Positions 1-12,252 of a stretch of DNA of 64,000 nt are shown here, piece by piece. Within the stretch, counting starts at the first letter, position 1; each line of letters starts with the position of its first letter. The notes under the pieces were generated by a model. It saw only the letters and a list, made by a program, of their open reading frames with translations, made no database searches and was not told the DNA's origin. Source of the stretch: Lutraria lutraria (taxonomy: Eukaryota > Mollusca > Bivalvia > Venerida > Mactridae); NCBI GenBank assembly GCA_964023205.1, contig OZ026851.1, forward strand, positions 15,817,528 through 15,881,527, given 5' to 3'. Made by a program: the position numbers and the translations under genes.

Positions 1-352
1 AATGGCAAAGAATAGTTAAGTCGGCTTAGCTTCACTTAGCTCCATATTTTTTCTAGCATTGTATGTATATTTAGGATTATAGATAATTTGAAGGAATGCG
101 CCCGGACAGGTTAACAAGAATACACATAGATGAAAAATGATCTTGACATGTACTTTAGACGTGAAAGTGCTCTTGGTTACTGCTAAACTCGGCCGATCCC
201 TTTTTCTGTGGACCCTAAATTTTACTTGGTTTAAGTGACCTTTTCTTGCAGATATTTTTTTTAAAATAACAGAACTGGTTATTTATATTAGAATAAGTCT
301 AACCTTCACTACATTTGTGATACCTTGAACCAGATGTAGTCCTACCTGTGTT

Positions 353-412
353 GTCAGCCTCTGAATAAAGGCCTTCTGTGAATAAAGGACACCCTTTGAA
401 TAAAGACCATTC
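353..412 (+). repeat. Fragment of TA-MITE family A (AATAAAGGCCAC type)
   Basis: Three close repeats of the phrase TGAATAAAGG, which also builds the full-length family A elements at 9904-10085, 21687-21864 and 26633-26784. No terminal inverted repeat is left, so this is a remnant. Confidence 0.5.
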
Positions 413-654
413 TTTAACAAACCTTTATTGATTATTTAAACAAAATTACATCCAAATAAAGACTCGGATATACAGTGTTCAATGTTCAAGTTCTTTCTTG
501 ACTTAAGAAAAAAATCTGTTTTGTTTACAACGCAATTTAGCGTATGTTTGTAAACGTTTATACCATCTTGTCTCAACAAAAGAATGTGCAGTTTATGCAA
601 GCCCTTCCTGTTCTTACAGGACTCAACATAATACAGAATGATTGATTTATTCAT

Positions 655-785
655 GTGTCTGTTATTTCACAGCCCAGTCGACAGCTATGCTTGTCATTTC
701 AGAGCCACCCTGGAGAGAGGGGAGATAAGATACAGGAGAATCGAGCATTTATATCTCTACTCTTTTCGAATAGTTTTTCAAACAC
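655..785 (+). repeat. Dispersed repeat, copy 1 of 3
   Basis: The blocks TTTCAGAGCCAC, GGGGAGATAAGATACAGG and TTTCGAATAG occur here in that order. They recur at 35845-36480 (same strand, interrupted by an inserted element) and at about 39215-39355 (reverse complement, interrupted by a C/CT-rich run). This copy is uninterrupted and shows the pre-insertion state of the second copy. Confidence 0.6.
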
Positions 786-2796
786 AGAATTAAGATTTGA
801 AAAAAAAATCTTAATTAGTTGATCAAAATAAATGCACCTGTTTAGAAATTAATAATTGCACATAAATATGGTTTAAACTATATCTAAATTACGTTGGCAA
901 GGAAACAAAATGTGATTCAAATCGAGATTCCAGTTGTTTTTCTTGGAATACTTTGGAATACTACGGAAACTTGCAGTGTGTTGTCTGGGACACTTTTCCT
1001 TCGTTAATGTATGGTCGTTTTTCTCTCTCTCATTTGTTATTCATATAAAACAACAAAATATAACCTAAATCGAGATTCCAGTACTTTTCTGGAAATACTA
1101 TAGGTACATCTGGACGCTCAAGTATATTTATGCGTCGTTTTGCGTCTAAATTACACACAAATATTCATGAACGAAAACACACAGTTGACCTCTGGTATCA
1201 TATAAATCATCTTTAAGCCTCTCCCCCCCCCAAAAAAAACAACAACAGAAAACAGAAGAACCGAATTTAAGTAGCTTGTTATTGTCGAGTTTTTTATATC
1301 TATTTTTCGGTTGCTATGAGTGATTTTGCTAACTAGGGTTTTACGAAGACTACAGTTCAATTTCAAATTTTCAGCCATATTAGGATTAAATGTTTTGTCT
1401 TGTTTTAACAGTTCTGAACTATTTTGATATTAAAGTATCTCATATCTTTCACGCCAACGCTAAACGAGATACAGTCTTAAAGTAGATTATTTAAATATAA
1501 AAAGAGAGATATAAATGAAACATTTTATTTCCAAAAGGCTAAAAAGCCCACAAGGATACAAATATGATATGCATAATATAAGATTTGCGAACAGTTACAT
1601 TTATTTGGAAGTATCATACTAATTAATGATAAATGATAGACAAGAGTACTTCATATAATAAAAGGCGAACGTTTTAATGAAACATGTCTGCATACAAATT
1701 ATATAACACCTTGTAAATAGATATCACAATGATAAGAAGGCGGTTTTAAATACGCGTCTATAAAGTCTTAAGTTCTCTCATTTTCTTTACAAACTGACCG
1801 GTAAGAAATCTAAACAAACAATCAAAAATAAAAGAAACTTACATTTAGGAAATAAAAATGTATATTTCTTCATTTTTATCCGTTCACTTATATCACAGGT
1901 GCATTTGCTATTTATTAACGTTTAAAAACCATAACAAGGCGCTCACGATTGTTACTAAATTGAACTTCAGTCATGACGTCATTCCGAACGACTGTCCGAT
2001 CGATTTAGGTAGTAAGAATGTTACTCATACAGAAATATTTAAGCACTTAAGCGAGAAAAACTTGTACAATACGTCGTGATTTACCATATACATGCATCGT
2101 GTTCATTTTCTATGTTTACAACATTTTACAATAAATGTACAGAAAACGTACCTTGGTTTTATGAAATATCCAATTCTAGGCACGAGTTTCATTTTTTATT
2201 GCAACAATTTAAAACATTAAAATAAGTAATTAAGATCGCATGACGAACAGCCAATATATCAGCTACACAATTGCTTAAAAATAAACTTATTATTATTAAT
2301 TTCGAAACTAGAGAATTGTAGTAACATGTTTGAATTTTAAGCTTAGGTATTAATATGCTAATCCGGATTAACAGAAGTCAGTGTTTTATACAATGAGAAC
2401 GCGACAAACGCGATGAAAACTAATTTTGTTTTCGATAATATTTTTATCGAGTGAGATGTCGAAAACCCGACCAAACTGTACTAGACATGTAAGATAATTG
2501 TCTAGCATGCTGGCTGGCTAGTTTTGATAAAATAACAGCCCTTAAAACTATCTTATTTATAATTATTAAACAAGATCATCTTTTTTGTAGAATAAGTCCT
2601 AGTTTTTTTAAACTCTTTCCCACTGTATCGCATGATTAAAAAATAAATGGCTTTCTTATACAAGTATTTTGAATTACTTCTTCTGCAAGTTAAACACGCT
2701 TTACGTAAACAGTCAAAATGTTTTTTACACTTCGGCAATAGAATATCATAAGTGTGATATTACACGCGCATCAAACGAATATTGTACCTAAAATAT

Positions 2797-2945
2797 GAGT
2801 GGTCAAGTGGTTAACGTTGCTGACTTCAAATCACTGTAAGTTCTCACAAATTGAGGGTCGTGGGTTCGAGCTCCGCTACCGACCATGTCTTTTTATATGA
2901 GAAAGTAGGCAGCTGCGTACGGAAGATGGGAGTTAATTGGACATA
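2797..2945 (+). mobile_element. tRNA-headed SINE
   Basis: A tRNA-like head has an A-box-like GGTCAAGTGGTTAACG and a B-box-like GGGTTCGAGCTCC, followed by a non-tRNA body (ATGTCTTTTTATATGAGAAA). The same head and body recur at 32157-32310, so this is a dispersed SINE and not a functional tRNA gene. The long spacing between the boxes suggests a type II (Leu/Ser-like) ancestor. Confidence 0.65.
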
Positions 2946-3544
2946 ATTATACGCTCGCTGGACCCGGCGACGCGGGAATACGGTTTTATTCCCAGATGAG
3001 TTTCGAATTTTTATCATCGCGATAATGACAGATTACGTATATATCTACAGTAAACGAAATGAACGTTTTGCAGACTGTAGTGTTGTAGAACGAGTTCGTT
3101 TTAGTGGTGACGATCCTGTCATGATGTGAATTATTGTTCCCCATTAAATTTGGTTGTCAGCAACTTAATTGCCCTACATCACAGCGATCATATTCTAGCG
3201 CCCCGTCATTCCCCATTGCCATGACAACGCCAACATTTCGATATTTCAACATGACATTGCCAGAAACCGTACTTTCGACTAATAGTGACTTTATTGATGA
3301 CCGGTGTGCTAAAACCTAGTCGAGCACGTCTGTGACAATCTAGAAGGACGTTTAAGGCGTCGTTGAAACTCATCCATGTACCTCATCGATGTCCGTCGAA
3401 AACTTATTAAGGAACGGAACATTATTCATCAGGCAGAATTCTACAACGTGATCCATTCTATGCGCCAGCGACGCGCTGAAGTAACACATTCAAGAGGTTG
3501 TCATACCCGATATTAGATGTTATTTATCTATTTAGACTTCAGTC
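2946..3544. other. No gene seen
   Basis: Unannotated spacer. A 61-codon open frame at 3134-3319 has no recognisable motif and no splice partner I could find. Confidence 0.4.
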
Positions 3545-3547
3545 TCA

Positions 3548-3665
3548 TTTCGGGAGATGATCAGTGGTCGAATGGTAATGCGCTGGATTACTAAACGAAA
3601 GGTTGTGGGTTTGATTCTCGGCTTCGAATTTCCCAGTGATGCTTTTCCAGTGTCCGCACCCAACT
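3548..3665 (+). mobile_element. tRNA-related SINE head
   Basis: tRNA-like A box (CAGTGGTCGAATGG) and B box (GTGGGTTTGATTC) lie about 45 bp apart, followed by body sequence without tRNA character. The 3' half does not fold into a clean acceptor stem. Divergent SINE copy. Confidence 0.5.
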
Positions 3666-4188
3666 ACCGAGCCAAAAACTATGTCTAGAAAATCACTGTA
3701 CAAAGGGCGAGGCGTGCATCGGTGCCTTACACATGGCACCTGACAAAAAAACATAAAAAATCATTTGAAAATAGTTGGGATATAAATGCCCCCCCTGTCT
3801 CTCTCCCTCTGAAAAGACCAAAGCTGTCGAATAGGTCTTTAAACAACAGAAATATTAATATTAAGCGGTCGATTTTTCAGTGAAATAATGAATACGGTAT
3901 CATTACACGTGATAAGTCGTAAATACGTCCTGTCGTGCGAAAAAATGTTCGCAGATTGTATATTATATAGCTGGACTAGAACACGAAATGTCGACATACC
4001 GGAATTAAGCTTGGACACTGAACCTTAACGTAAACTCAGATTTTTTAGCATATTTATTTTTCATTCAATTCAAAGTAAAATGCTACAACTGCAAAAATAT
4101 AGTTCATTTTACAAGTTTTTCAAATGACAACGGTGTCTGTATGACTAGTGAAGAATTATGGTGGTATATTACACGGTATGACCCCAGT

Positions 4189-4265
4189 GGTATGAGCGTT
4201 CGTCTACTGACCAAGACGTTGTGAGTTCAAAACCCAGGCAAGGCTCACACTGTCCATGACAAATT
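4189..4265 (+). mobile_element. tRNA-related repeat head
   Basis: A short tRNA-like block has a B-box-like GTGAGTTCAAAACCC about 45 bp after a weak A box (GGTATGAGCGTTCG). Acceptor-stem pairing is poor, so I read it as a decayed SINE head. Confidence 0.35.
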
Positions 4266-5030
4266 CGACCGAAGGCATTACATCCTACATCCTTTCAAAA
4301 TGACGTTAAATGCGAATAAATGAATAAATATTGAACGCTGTATGAACGCGCAAATCAACAATAGTACTGCTAAATTACATGTAACGTTAGTTGAATCTAG
4401 AACAACATATGTTAATGTCGATACCATTACCATCTAATCAATATTGCATTACCTAACGGTAACTTAATTAACACCCCATGTATCATGTATACAAATCAGA
4501 AGTTTCATTTTGTTGATGTTCTGTGTATATTTTTTTGTTGGTTTGTGGGACTAATCTTTCGACTTAATCTCTTATAGATACAATAATTCTGATCTAAGTT
4601 TACTTTCTGGTTGAATTTAATATATTTGAACTTTTCGTACAAGTCAAACCGTGGTCCTACACTTGACGAGCGTGTCATCTATTCAATTACATTCAATGGC
4701 ATTAAATATACGAATCAAACAATATTGTTATAATAAAATAAAAAGTGTCCAGTTCAAATTTGTGTATACACACAATTGACGAAAACGTTTGATAAATACA
4801 GAGAGATAGACTTTTGTCCCATTGCGAAATATAGAATTGTTTTGATTGTATTAATTTGCGATTGTCCTATATTTGAATCGAACCAACCAATTTCGAATGT
4901 TTAACAACGTATAAATCAATTTATAACAAGGATACTAATAAAAACACATTCTATAATGAAAAAAATGCATGATTTTACAAACATGCTCCAAATATGATAT
5001 CAAAATAATAAAGGTACTCACGGAAATTGA
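4266..5030. other. No gene seen
   Basis: AT-rich spacer with no motif, array or exon that I can support. Confidence 0.4.
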
Positions 5031-5037
5031 ACTTATT

Positions 5038-5190
5038 AAAAATAGACTTGCACTGCCGCATGAAACGGGAATTAGTTAAACAATTGTATGGCGGATGTAG
5101 GAAAACGTTGTACTTTGGTCTGCATCAAAATTCATGCGCTCCGAGCGAGTGACGGCTATAGAAAGCTGAACTATCCAAGTTCCAGTTTCC
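5038..5190 (+). repeat. Dispersed repeat (pair with 62335-62490)
   Basis: The blocks CATGAAACGGGAA, GTACTTTGGTCTGCAT, AAATTCATGCGC, GAGTGACGGC and GAAAGCTGAACTATC occur in the same order and strand at 62335-62490. A shorter relative with CTTCATGCGC and GAGTGACGGCC is at about 6041-6075. No terminal repeats or coding capacity were seen. Confidence 0.6.
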
Positions 5191-5201
5191 GAAAGTGAAA
5201 A

Positions 5202-5330
5202 TACAGTCGACGCTTAAACAAAGGCCACCTTCAGGAAGGGTATAATGTGGCCTTTATTGACAGGTGACATTTATTTGATCAAAATAAACAATGACGGCCA
5301 TTAAACCTTTGTGTAGAGTTAACCCTGGAG
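5202..5330 (+). mobile_element. Degenerate TA-MITE family A copy
   Basis: Starts with an ACAGTCGACGCTTAAACAAA terminus and carries GGCCACC and GTGGCCTTTATTGACAGGTG phrases typical of family A. The right inverted terminus is decayed. Confidence 0.5.
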
Positions 5331-5489
5331 CAAAAGCGATTCTTTAACAATTACAATGATAGAATGTTTCTGTCAATAAATATCTGTGTATCTTGTTATG
5401 ATGAATTAAACCAGCCCCTATTAGTAAATAACGTTCGAATGCATATTAAGAGCATTTGTTGTGAAGTTTATCTGTAGAAATATATATTA

Positions 5490-6014
5490 CGCTGTTACTC
5501 TGCTGGGCTGCCAACTTCACAAAAAGAAAAAAATGAAAAAAATGTGTAAGCTCTCATCTAATGAACGTTAAAGGAATAAAATCGAATTATATCATCGATT
5601 CGTAAGTGTTTGGCCGGATTTATTGTGCATTTTATATGTTTGACTATAACAATCCGCTATGCGGCCGCTACACTGCCAGATTCACAAAATCGATAAAAAT
5701 CGTATTTTTTTTCTTCTAATAAACATGACAGCAGCATAATGTTATTACTTCATGCGTTTTTTAAGTTTTTGTATGATTTGTTGTGCAGTTTAACTGTAGA
5801 AATATATTAGGCTGCTAGGCTGCTGGGCTGCTAACTTCACGCTGCTGGGCTGCTAGGCTGCTGGGCTACCAACTTCACGCTGCTGGGCTGCTAGGCTGCC
5901 AACTTCACGCTGCTGGGCTGCTAGGCTGCTGGGCTGCCAACTTCACGCTGCTGGGCTGCTAGGCTGCCAACTTCACGCTGCTGGGCTGCTAGGCTGCTGG
6001 GCTGCCAACTTCAC
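5490..6014 (+). repeat. GCTGCTGGGCTGC / CCAACTTCAC minisatellite and its single-copy precursor
   Basis: At 5811-6014 a unit of GCTGCTGGGCTGCTAGGCTG type ending in CCAACTTCAC is tandemly repeated about six times. Long and short units alternate, the long ones holding an extra GCTGGGCT block. A single unexpanded version with the same upstream flank (AACTGTAGAAATATATTA-like) lies at 5460-5520, so a local duplication was followed by expansion. Confidence 0.8.
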
Positions 6015-6499
6015 GGACATTGAGTCAGGTCCACTTAAATCTTCATGCGCCTAGAACGAGTGACGGCCTAGTAAAGGCGAACAAAGTTCAACTTACAAAA
6101 ATGTCTCTATGAATATCTGAACACAACGTATTAAACGAGATTGATTACCTTGTATACTTAATGTCTGACGTCGTGTAAACAAATCAATTATGTCTGTCTG
6201 TCCGTTCGTCCGTTGGTTAGTTTATATTGAGTTAAAAGGACATAAAAGGCTTTAAACATTTATTATAATTCATGAAGTCAGTATGATTGTATACAAAATA
6301 AATTATTTTTAGTATGTTTTACATACATGTATCTAGTAAAGAACAACAGCAAAAAACTTCAACAACAACTAACAACGACCCATTATACATGTACTTGTTA
6401 CTGTTTTCTGTGGCTAGGTCACGTGGCCATGTAGTTGGTAGTGAGTGTACATAAGGTACCTCCTGTTCTTGCAGACAGTTATGGATGACCGTGAACTTT

Positions 6500-6830
6500 A
6501 TTAATTACAACAACTTCGTGTGCCAATCACTCTCCCACTTTTCCCAACTGCAAGTGTCTTCTGTAGGCGGTCTGCATCACAGGCATTTTGGATAAATCGG
6601 AAGAGGAGGCTGTACTGGTCTCTGATGATGTCACCTTTGTTGATATAGACCAGGAACAGCAGCGGCCTGAGGACATTACCCTGGAACACGTCTGATCTCA
6701 CATCAGCTGGCTTGCAGGTCACGCCATCTACGAGGACATGTTTCCGGTAGGACAGAAATAACATAATCCAACCTAATGTGTAGCCACGTATCCCGTAGTG
6801 GTTGGAATCAGGAGTACATATGTTATTACA
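6500..6830 (-). pseudogene. Non-LTR retrotransposon reverse transcriptase fragment
   Basis: Translating the minus strand from about 6805 down gives a reverse-transcriptase palm segment. A GIRGYTLGWI stretch is followed by RKHVLVDGV, then VFQGNVLRPLLFLVYIN, which is the decayed form of the GVPQGxVLGPLLFLxYIND signature of CR1/jockey-type LINEs. A DADRLQKTL segment follows. The catalytic FADD box is lost (LLFRF remains), and no endonuclease or further RT domain is in frame on either side. It is a dead internal fragment. The clade (CR1/L2 versus jockey) is uncertain. Confidence 0.75.
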
Positions 6831-6911
6831 AATACAATAGACTAAACACTAATACCAGAATCTTCTTATTATCAGGAGTCATAACAGATAAATAAACTGG
6901 CTGTGATATTA

Positions 6912-6992
6912 ACCAGCCCTAATTGCTCAGTTGGTAGAGCATCTGACCTGCAAGCAGGTGGTCACGGATTCAAGCCGAGCATCGGGTACATT
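6912..6992 (+). mobile_element. tRNA-like sequence, probably SINE head
   Basis: GCTCAGTTGGTAGAGCATC is a good A box and D arm, and a B-box-like GGATTCAAGCC follows with normal type I spacing. The anticodon loop is too short (stem ACCTG/CAGGT leaves four bases) and the acceptor stem pairs only partly. I therefore call a SINE head or tRNA pseudogene and not a tRNA gene. Confidence 0.5.
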
Positions 6993-7770
6993 CCTTTCTT
7001 CCTCCTATTACATCATAATTCATGTTTTTACTGGACCCAATGCCTTTTAACCTGGTAAGGTAGACAGTTATAGACAAACTCAAATATTGAGCACTTAAAA
7101 GCAACATATAACATGTGAATTTATTCTGATTTGCCTGAATACTGTTATAAGTGGGCGAGACAAAATATGTCAGCGCATCTTAAATCTGTATGTATTTTGT
7201 ATTGAAAAAAATCAGCCCAAAGTTGAAACTTGAAAAGATAAAATACACATAAATAATCATATAAGTTTATTACATGTATGTTTTGCCTATCAATGTACAA
7301 AAAATGAACTTCATTGTATCTAACTTTGATTAAAAATGAAAAAAATGATGTCCATTGTCAGACACAATCGTACTCGGGCATTTCCGTACCTGAGAAATTC
7401 GCACTTTCTTTAGACAAACGCCGAGGAGATCCGATTGCATCAGACACAGTCCTCAAGATTCCTTACCAGTAGTGTCACATGGGGAAAATTGTCATAATCA
7501 TTAGATTGCTCTACATGGGGCATACGGTAATTTTCGCGTTACCTAATCCATGCACTAAATACAGTCAATAAAATTGCAGACAAAAATCAAGCAATAATTG
7601 CCTTATTATTTTCGGCTGTTTTCACGTCACGAAAATAAAATGTCAAAAACTGTGCTGTTCATTAAATTTATTAATATACTTTTGATAATGTTGGTTCGTG
7701 ACTGACTAAGGGAGGTAACTCTGTACAACAAAAGAATAGTTGTAATTCCCTAGCCTTGTTTATTTCACGC

Positions 7771-8702
7771 TATATACTGTTCAGTTAGGATAATTGTAGA
7801 GTGACGCAGTGGTCGAGTCCACTTGTACTGTGTAAAACCGTTGTCAAATTATCAGTAGACATGTTAGCTGACTATAATTATGACTTACAAATTTCGTGCA
7901 GCACATTAAATGTCGGCGTAACGCAGTTGGTAACGACGTGGTCTGTTAATACACCTATTGTTGTGAAATTATTGGTGTGAGACCGCGATTTAGTAATTTT
8001 TCACAAATTATTTTCTATTTCTAATTTTTCTATATATATTTTTAAATTTCGTCAATTTTGTCATTTTCTTTTTTCGTTTTTGTAAGGATTATACTAGATC
8101 TAGTGCTTATATTGTTATAATTTTTATCGTTTGGTATATATTTTACATGTAATAAGCATGATAAAGAATAGTCTTAGACATTTCGTCGTAATTCTGGTAA
8201 TTACCATTGGTTCGCTATTAAAACTCCGTCTATTTTCAGCCATATTTAGATACATTTGTGTAGATGGCCTTCAGATAAGTTGGCACGAAGTACTTGTGCA
8301 CGGTACTAAAACTGCAAGTACTTTTGCACTACACACTTCGCGTTTAAGAGGTCAATAATGCATTATTTTCTTCACAGTTTGCTACTAAAATATTATAACA
8401 AACCTACCAATATACTACAATTAATTTGCGGCTGAGCTGAAGCTGAAAAAAGAAAACGAAAAAAGAGACAACCGATGAGGTTCGAACTCGGGATAAAATC
8501 TTAGCTCATGGGCATTTCTAAAGGCTTTACCAACTGCGCCAACCGGACATTTACAATTGTATTGCTAAACTGTAATACTATATTTGTTTCTTATAAACCC
8601 ACTTTACCTGTTCAGATAATGGATGTAAACTTTTGTGTACACATAAAATGAAACGTCACTATCACATTATCCTAACTGAACTATACATGTAGTATATACG
8701 TT
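7771..8702. mobile_element. Inverted-repeat element holding two opposed tRNA-like heads
   Basis: The outer ends are inverted copies: GTTCAGTTAGGATAAT at about 7779-7794, and ATTATCCTAACTGAAC at about 8667-8682. Inside, a tRNA-like head on the plus strand (7912-7990, GCGTAACGCAGTTGGTAACG) faces one on the minus strand (8462-8548, GCGCAGTTGGTAAAGCC and CGAGTTCGAACC). Both are followed by T-rich bodies with a CTTTTTTCGTTTT-like tract. Either two SINEs inserted head-in, or one fold-back element carries tRNA-like arms. The frame at 8131-8358 has no recognised motif. Confidence 0.55.
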
Positions 8703-9903
8703 TCACCTATTTACTTAATAACCACGCTCTTGTAACAGGCTATATGTATATATATATATTTTCAATTTAAAGAGAAGATTCAAAGATATTTATTGACGAA
8801 CACATTCTAACATGTTCATTGTCAATGTAATGATAAATTAGTAAATACACGCACACGCACGCACGCACATTTATGTATGTATACAAACAAACAAACAACA
8901 TGCGTCGAAGTTAACATGACACTATATTACATTTTATATAATTGTACCCCAGGGATAGAATAAAGAAGCGGGACAAATAAGTGACGTCAGTTACAACCTG
9001 TCCGAAAAGGAAGTCACCATAATTAATTGATTGATGTTTAGATTTATGGTTACTATGTTCAAGTATTCCATCATCATTGCTTCATCAAACGTCAACACAC
9101 TTAATAGTTTGTAAGCATTTGTAGAATTCTTTAAATGTAATTTATCATTCAAAATGATAATCTGCGTTAAAAGTACAGCCAAAAGTTCAAAACTAACTCG
9201 TGTGTCTAACATGTAATTACATTCTCTTTTTAGCAGGTGAAATTATCATATTTAATAGGTAACCAGGGCAAATAAATTTACGGTTAATGGTGGATCGAGT
9301 TACATAACGTACTATCAAATATCTAAACTCCCCGCAGTGATTACTTCCCTTGATCTGTACATGAACCACTGTATTTGACCGTCAGAAAGCCGAGTATTTT
9401 TTTCACTTTTGAATTTTGAAAATTTCTATCACTATGCGTTTCTTTCTAGTATTCATAATGTACAAAAAGTAAAAAATAAACATTGACAAGAAAATTTCTT
9501 AAAAATAGCAGAAGATATTCTCACTGTAACACCGTATTGATGTAAATATAGACAGTTACTTTTCGATTGCGCGAAATAAATCGATCCATGAATTGTTTTA
9601 AAGAAGACGCAAATGGAGTGTTTTTCAACACATTTTATCCGGTAAAAATGTTATTGTGAATCTATCTGTTAGTTAAGGTATCAATTATTGGTCACATGAT
9701 ACAACTATCGTCACGTGATTATAGTAGTGGAGTAAAGCGTGACGTAACCGGTGCGAGGAGTTTGTCAAATATCTCGTTTCCGTAAGTCATCAGTTACGAA
9801 TCCAAAGTAAGTTTTATCCTATTTCATGACATTTAGTGTGACCTATCGTAAGTTGCAATGATGTTTAAGATAGGAATATTGTGTAGAATTTTATTGACAA
9901 TTG
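8703..9903. other. Spacer with microsatellites, no gene seen
   Basis: Contains a TA-rich run near 8745-8760, a CACG-type run near 8852-8870 and an AAAC run near 8886-8898. No exon was recognised. Confidence 0.4.
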
Positions 9904-10085
9904 CAGTCAAACCTGTAAATAAAGGCCACCACCTTGGGGAAGAAAATGTGATCTTTAGCGACTGGTGGCCTTTATTTGGATGTCATCTTGTTCTTTATAA
10001 TCGATGTGAGCTTTTTTTTAAAAACATAATGGCCTTTATTCACGGGTGGCATTTATTCGGAGGTGGCTGAAAACAAGTTTGACTG
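9904..10085 (+). mobile_element. TA-MITE family A, full length (182 bp)
   Basis: The terminal inverted repeats are CAGTCAAACCTGT at the left and AACAAGTTTGACTG at the right. The interior is built from GGCCACC and GGCCTTTATT phrases in both orientations. The CAGT...ACTG ends and TA-type flanks in sister copies point to a Tc1/mariner-pogo style non-autonomous element. The small open frame across it is an artefact. Confidence 0.75.
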
Positions 10086-11040
10086 TGTTTGAGAATATTT
10101 CAAGCAATTGTTATGCATATTTTATGTTTTCAAAAGAGGACTCTTCTATCTTGTTTATAGCACAGTATAGAGGTTTGTAGAAGATTTGCTTGTATATCAT
10201 ACAACCTTGATGATTGCAGTAAGGTACACATGTATTCAATTTTATTGTATAATTATAATTTTTTGTGTTGTTGTAGTTGAAGATTTTTCAGTGATATTCT
10301 TTATACCATACATGTGATAGTCTAGTAAGAATTCAATGTCTGTTATGGCAAACTGTAAGATGTTTAAAATGTCATTATGAAAAGAAAAGTTTTCAATTGT
10401 CCATTTAAATTATGTCAAGGTGTTCATTTATTTCTGTTATTCACATTTATCTACAGTTTGGTAGAAGTGACTGTATATCACATACCCATCATGCTTCTGT
10501 CTTGTTCCTCGACCTATATATATCATGTGGTTTACCAGTCATAAGTCTACTTGCAGTCAAAATTCATCAACACAAAGTTTAAAATGACATTCAAAGAGTA
10601 AATGCCAATTGAAAAATTACAGACGAACGGAGATAAACAGCCCATCTTTTCACTTCTCATGATACCCGACAAAATGGAGAGCCTTCTACAGAGATGGTCT
10701 CATCATTAAGTTAAAACGGAGAAGAAATATAAAATTAAACATTCCGAAATTGATTGGCCGTTGCAATGACGTGATCGGATTGTCGAGACGGTCCCCTAGC
10801 TAGGTTTCACTGTACTGCGAAAAATGAGTCGAATTCTTGCCAAAACGTTTATGGCACGCAAAAAGCACACAAAAGCAGGACCAGAAAGGTGAATATTGAC
10901 GAATAGAGTTCTGTAGATGAAGATACAAGCACATCAAGTTTTGATGAAGGCACTACATGTACCCCTGAAATAGAAAATCAAGTATTTTAGTGAGCTAATG
11001 GTTTTGAGAACTAATTTTATATGACTTTGTATATCTAGCA
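10086..11040. other. No gene seen
   Basis: Unique-looking AT-rich spacer with no supported feature. Confidence 0.35.
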
Positions 11041-11213
11041 ACACAATATAACCTCTGCATAGCTGCGTGCTCTTGAGCAACAAACTTCCTTCAACAGCAC
11101 CATGATTTCCTCACTGCACGATTTACCTCTAAAGCAACAACCTCTCAACAGCAACATAATTTTGCTACTCCCAAAATTTTAAAGGGTGTTCCTTTGGAGA
11201 GGTTGCACTGTGC
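11041..11213 (+). mobile_element. TA-MITE family B copy
   Basis: The left end ATATAACCTCTGCATAG is a decayed form of the CAGTRCAACCTCTCCA terminus. The right end is GGAGAGGTTGCACTGTG. The interior has AGCAACAACCTCTCAACAGC and ATAATTTTGCTACTC, shared with the copy at 35149-35341. Confidence 0.7.
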
Positions 11214-12252
11214 TCTTTCTTACATGCTGCTCTGTTTTTTACAATAGTTCGGTGCCTACTTAATGGACATGCAGGGGTCAGACTTGCGTTACAATAGTCT
11301 TGTACTCAATTAACGGACACACACAGACACACAGGGAGCCAGTTTGGCCTGGTTTTACAATAGTCTAATACCCATTGATTAAGGCCAATTTTAATACATG
11401 TACATGTATACACAACATAAAGGGTACCAGTTTGTTTTTTAGTTAAGGGAGATAACACACTACTTGTTCTTATTCGCCTACTGTTTATATTACGAAGTTA
11501 CTTCCCTTAACAATGAAATATTAAACCGTATAAAAAATATTGAAGGAAAAAAGGATTTAATCTATATCCCTCTTTGAGACCAAATCATAAATGAAGATAT
11601 TAATATTCATATTAACCTGGTTGTCTTTACAAATAGCAATAAATGATATATGTCACAAAACACTTATTCTCAGTAACTTTTTTCTGAATAAATGATAATC
11701 GTTTGAAGAGCTGGGTATCGTACCTTAAAAGCGTATCATGATATATCACAATATTGCATGCTGTATCGCGATACGTATCACGGTATATTATGCAAATTGT
11801 CATTAAAGAATAATGAATAAACATTCACATAAAGCCTTGGGTAATAATGCAGTTTATTGGTAATAATGTTTTCGGGAACCACGCTTTGAAAGAATGTGTT
11901 TTTATTTAGCAGTGTCGAAACGATTTATACATGTACATCCAGGATTTCAGGCTAGGGGGTTGGCAAAATATTTAAGAATTGAATGCCATTTTATTGAATG
12001 ATATTTCATATCTATCTATGGTCGGGGACTTTAAGGGGGGGGGGGGGGGGGGGCGGGAGCCCTTAAATCCGCTACTGATATCTTCTCAAATCATGTTCTC
12101 ATTGTATTATGCATTTTTAAAAATCTACTTTCCTTATAATACATTCTCAAACTGATGAAAAATATCGTTTTACATATAAATCATATAATCATTCTAGATG
12201 ACGCTGTTGTCATATAATTGTATGTACATTTGTATCAAAAAATAATTATCTA
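11214..12252. other. No gene seen; contains a long G run
   Basis: Spacer downstream of the nicotinamidase gene. A G-rich run of about 20 bases lies at 12034-12056. No clear AATAAA polyadenylation signal was identified for the upstream gene. Confidence 0.35.

Larger units (their letters stand above)
1..2780. other. AT-rich intergenic DNA, no gene seen
   Basis: No exon with recognisable protein similarity was found on either strand. The longest open frames are below 80 codons and AT-driven. The stretch holds a MITE fragment (353-412) and one copy of a dispersed repeat (655-785), both listed separately. The rest shows nothing I can name. Confidence 0.5.

Noticed and set aside
6912..6992. Candidate tRNA gene
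   Set aside because: The A and B boxes are good, but the anticodon loop is too short and the acceptor stem mispaired; more likely a SINE head.
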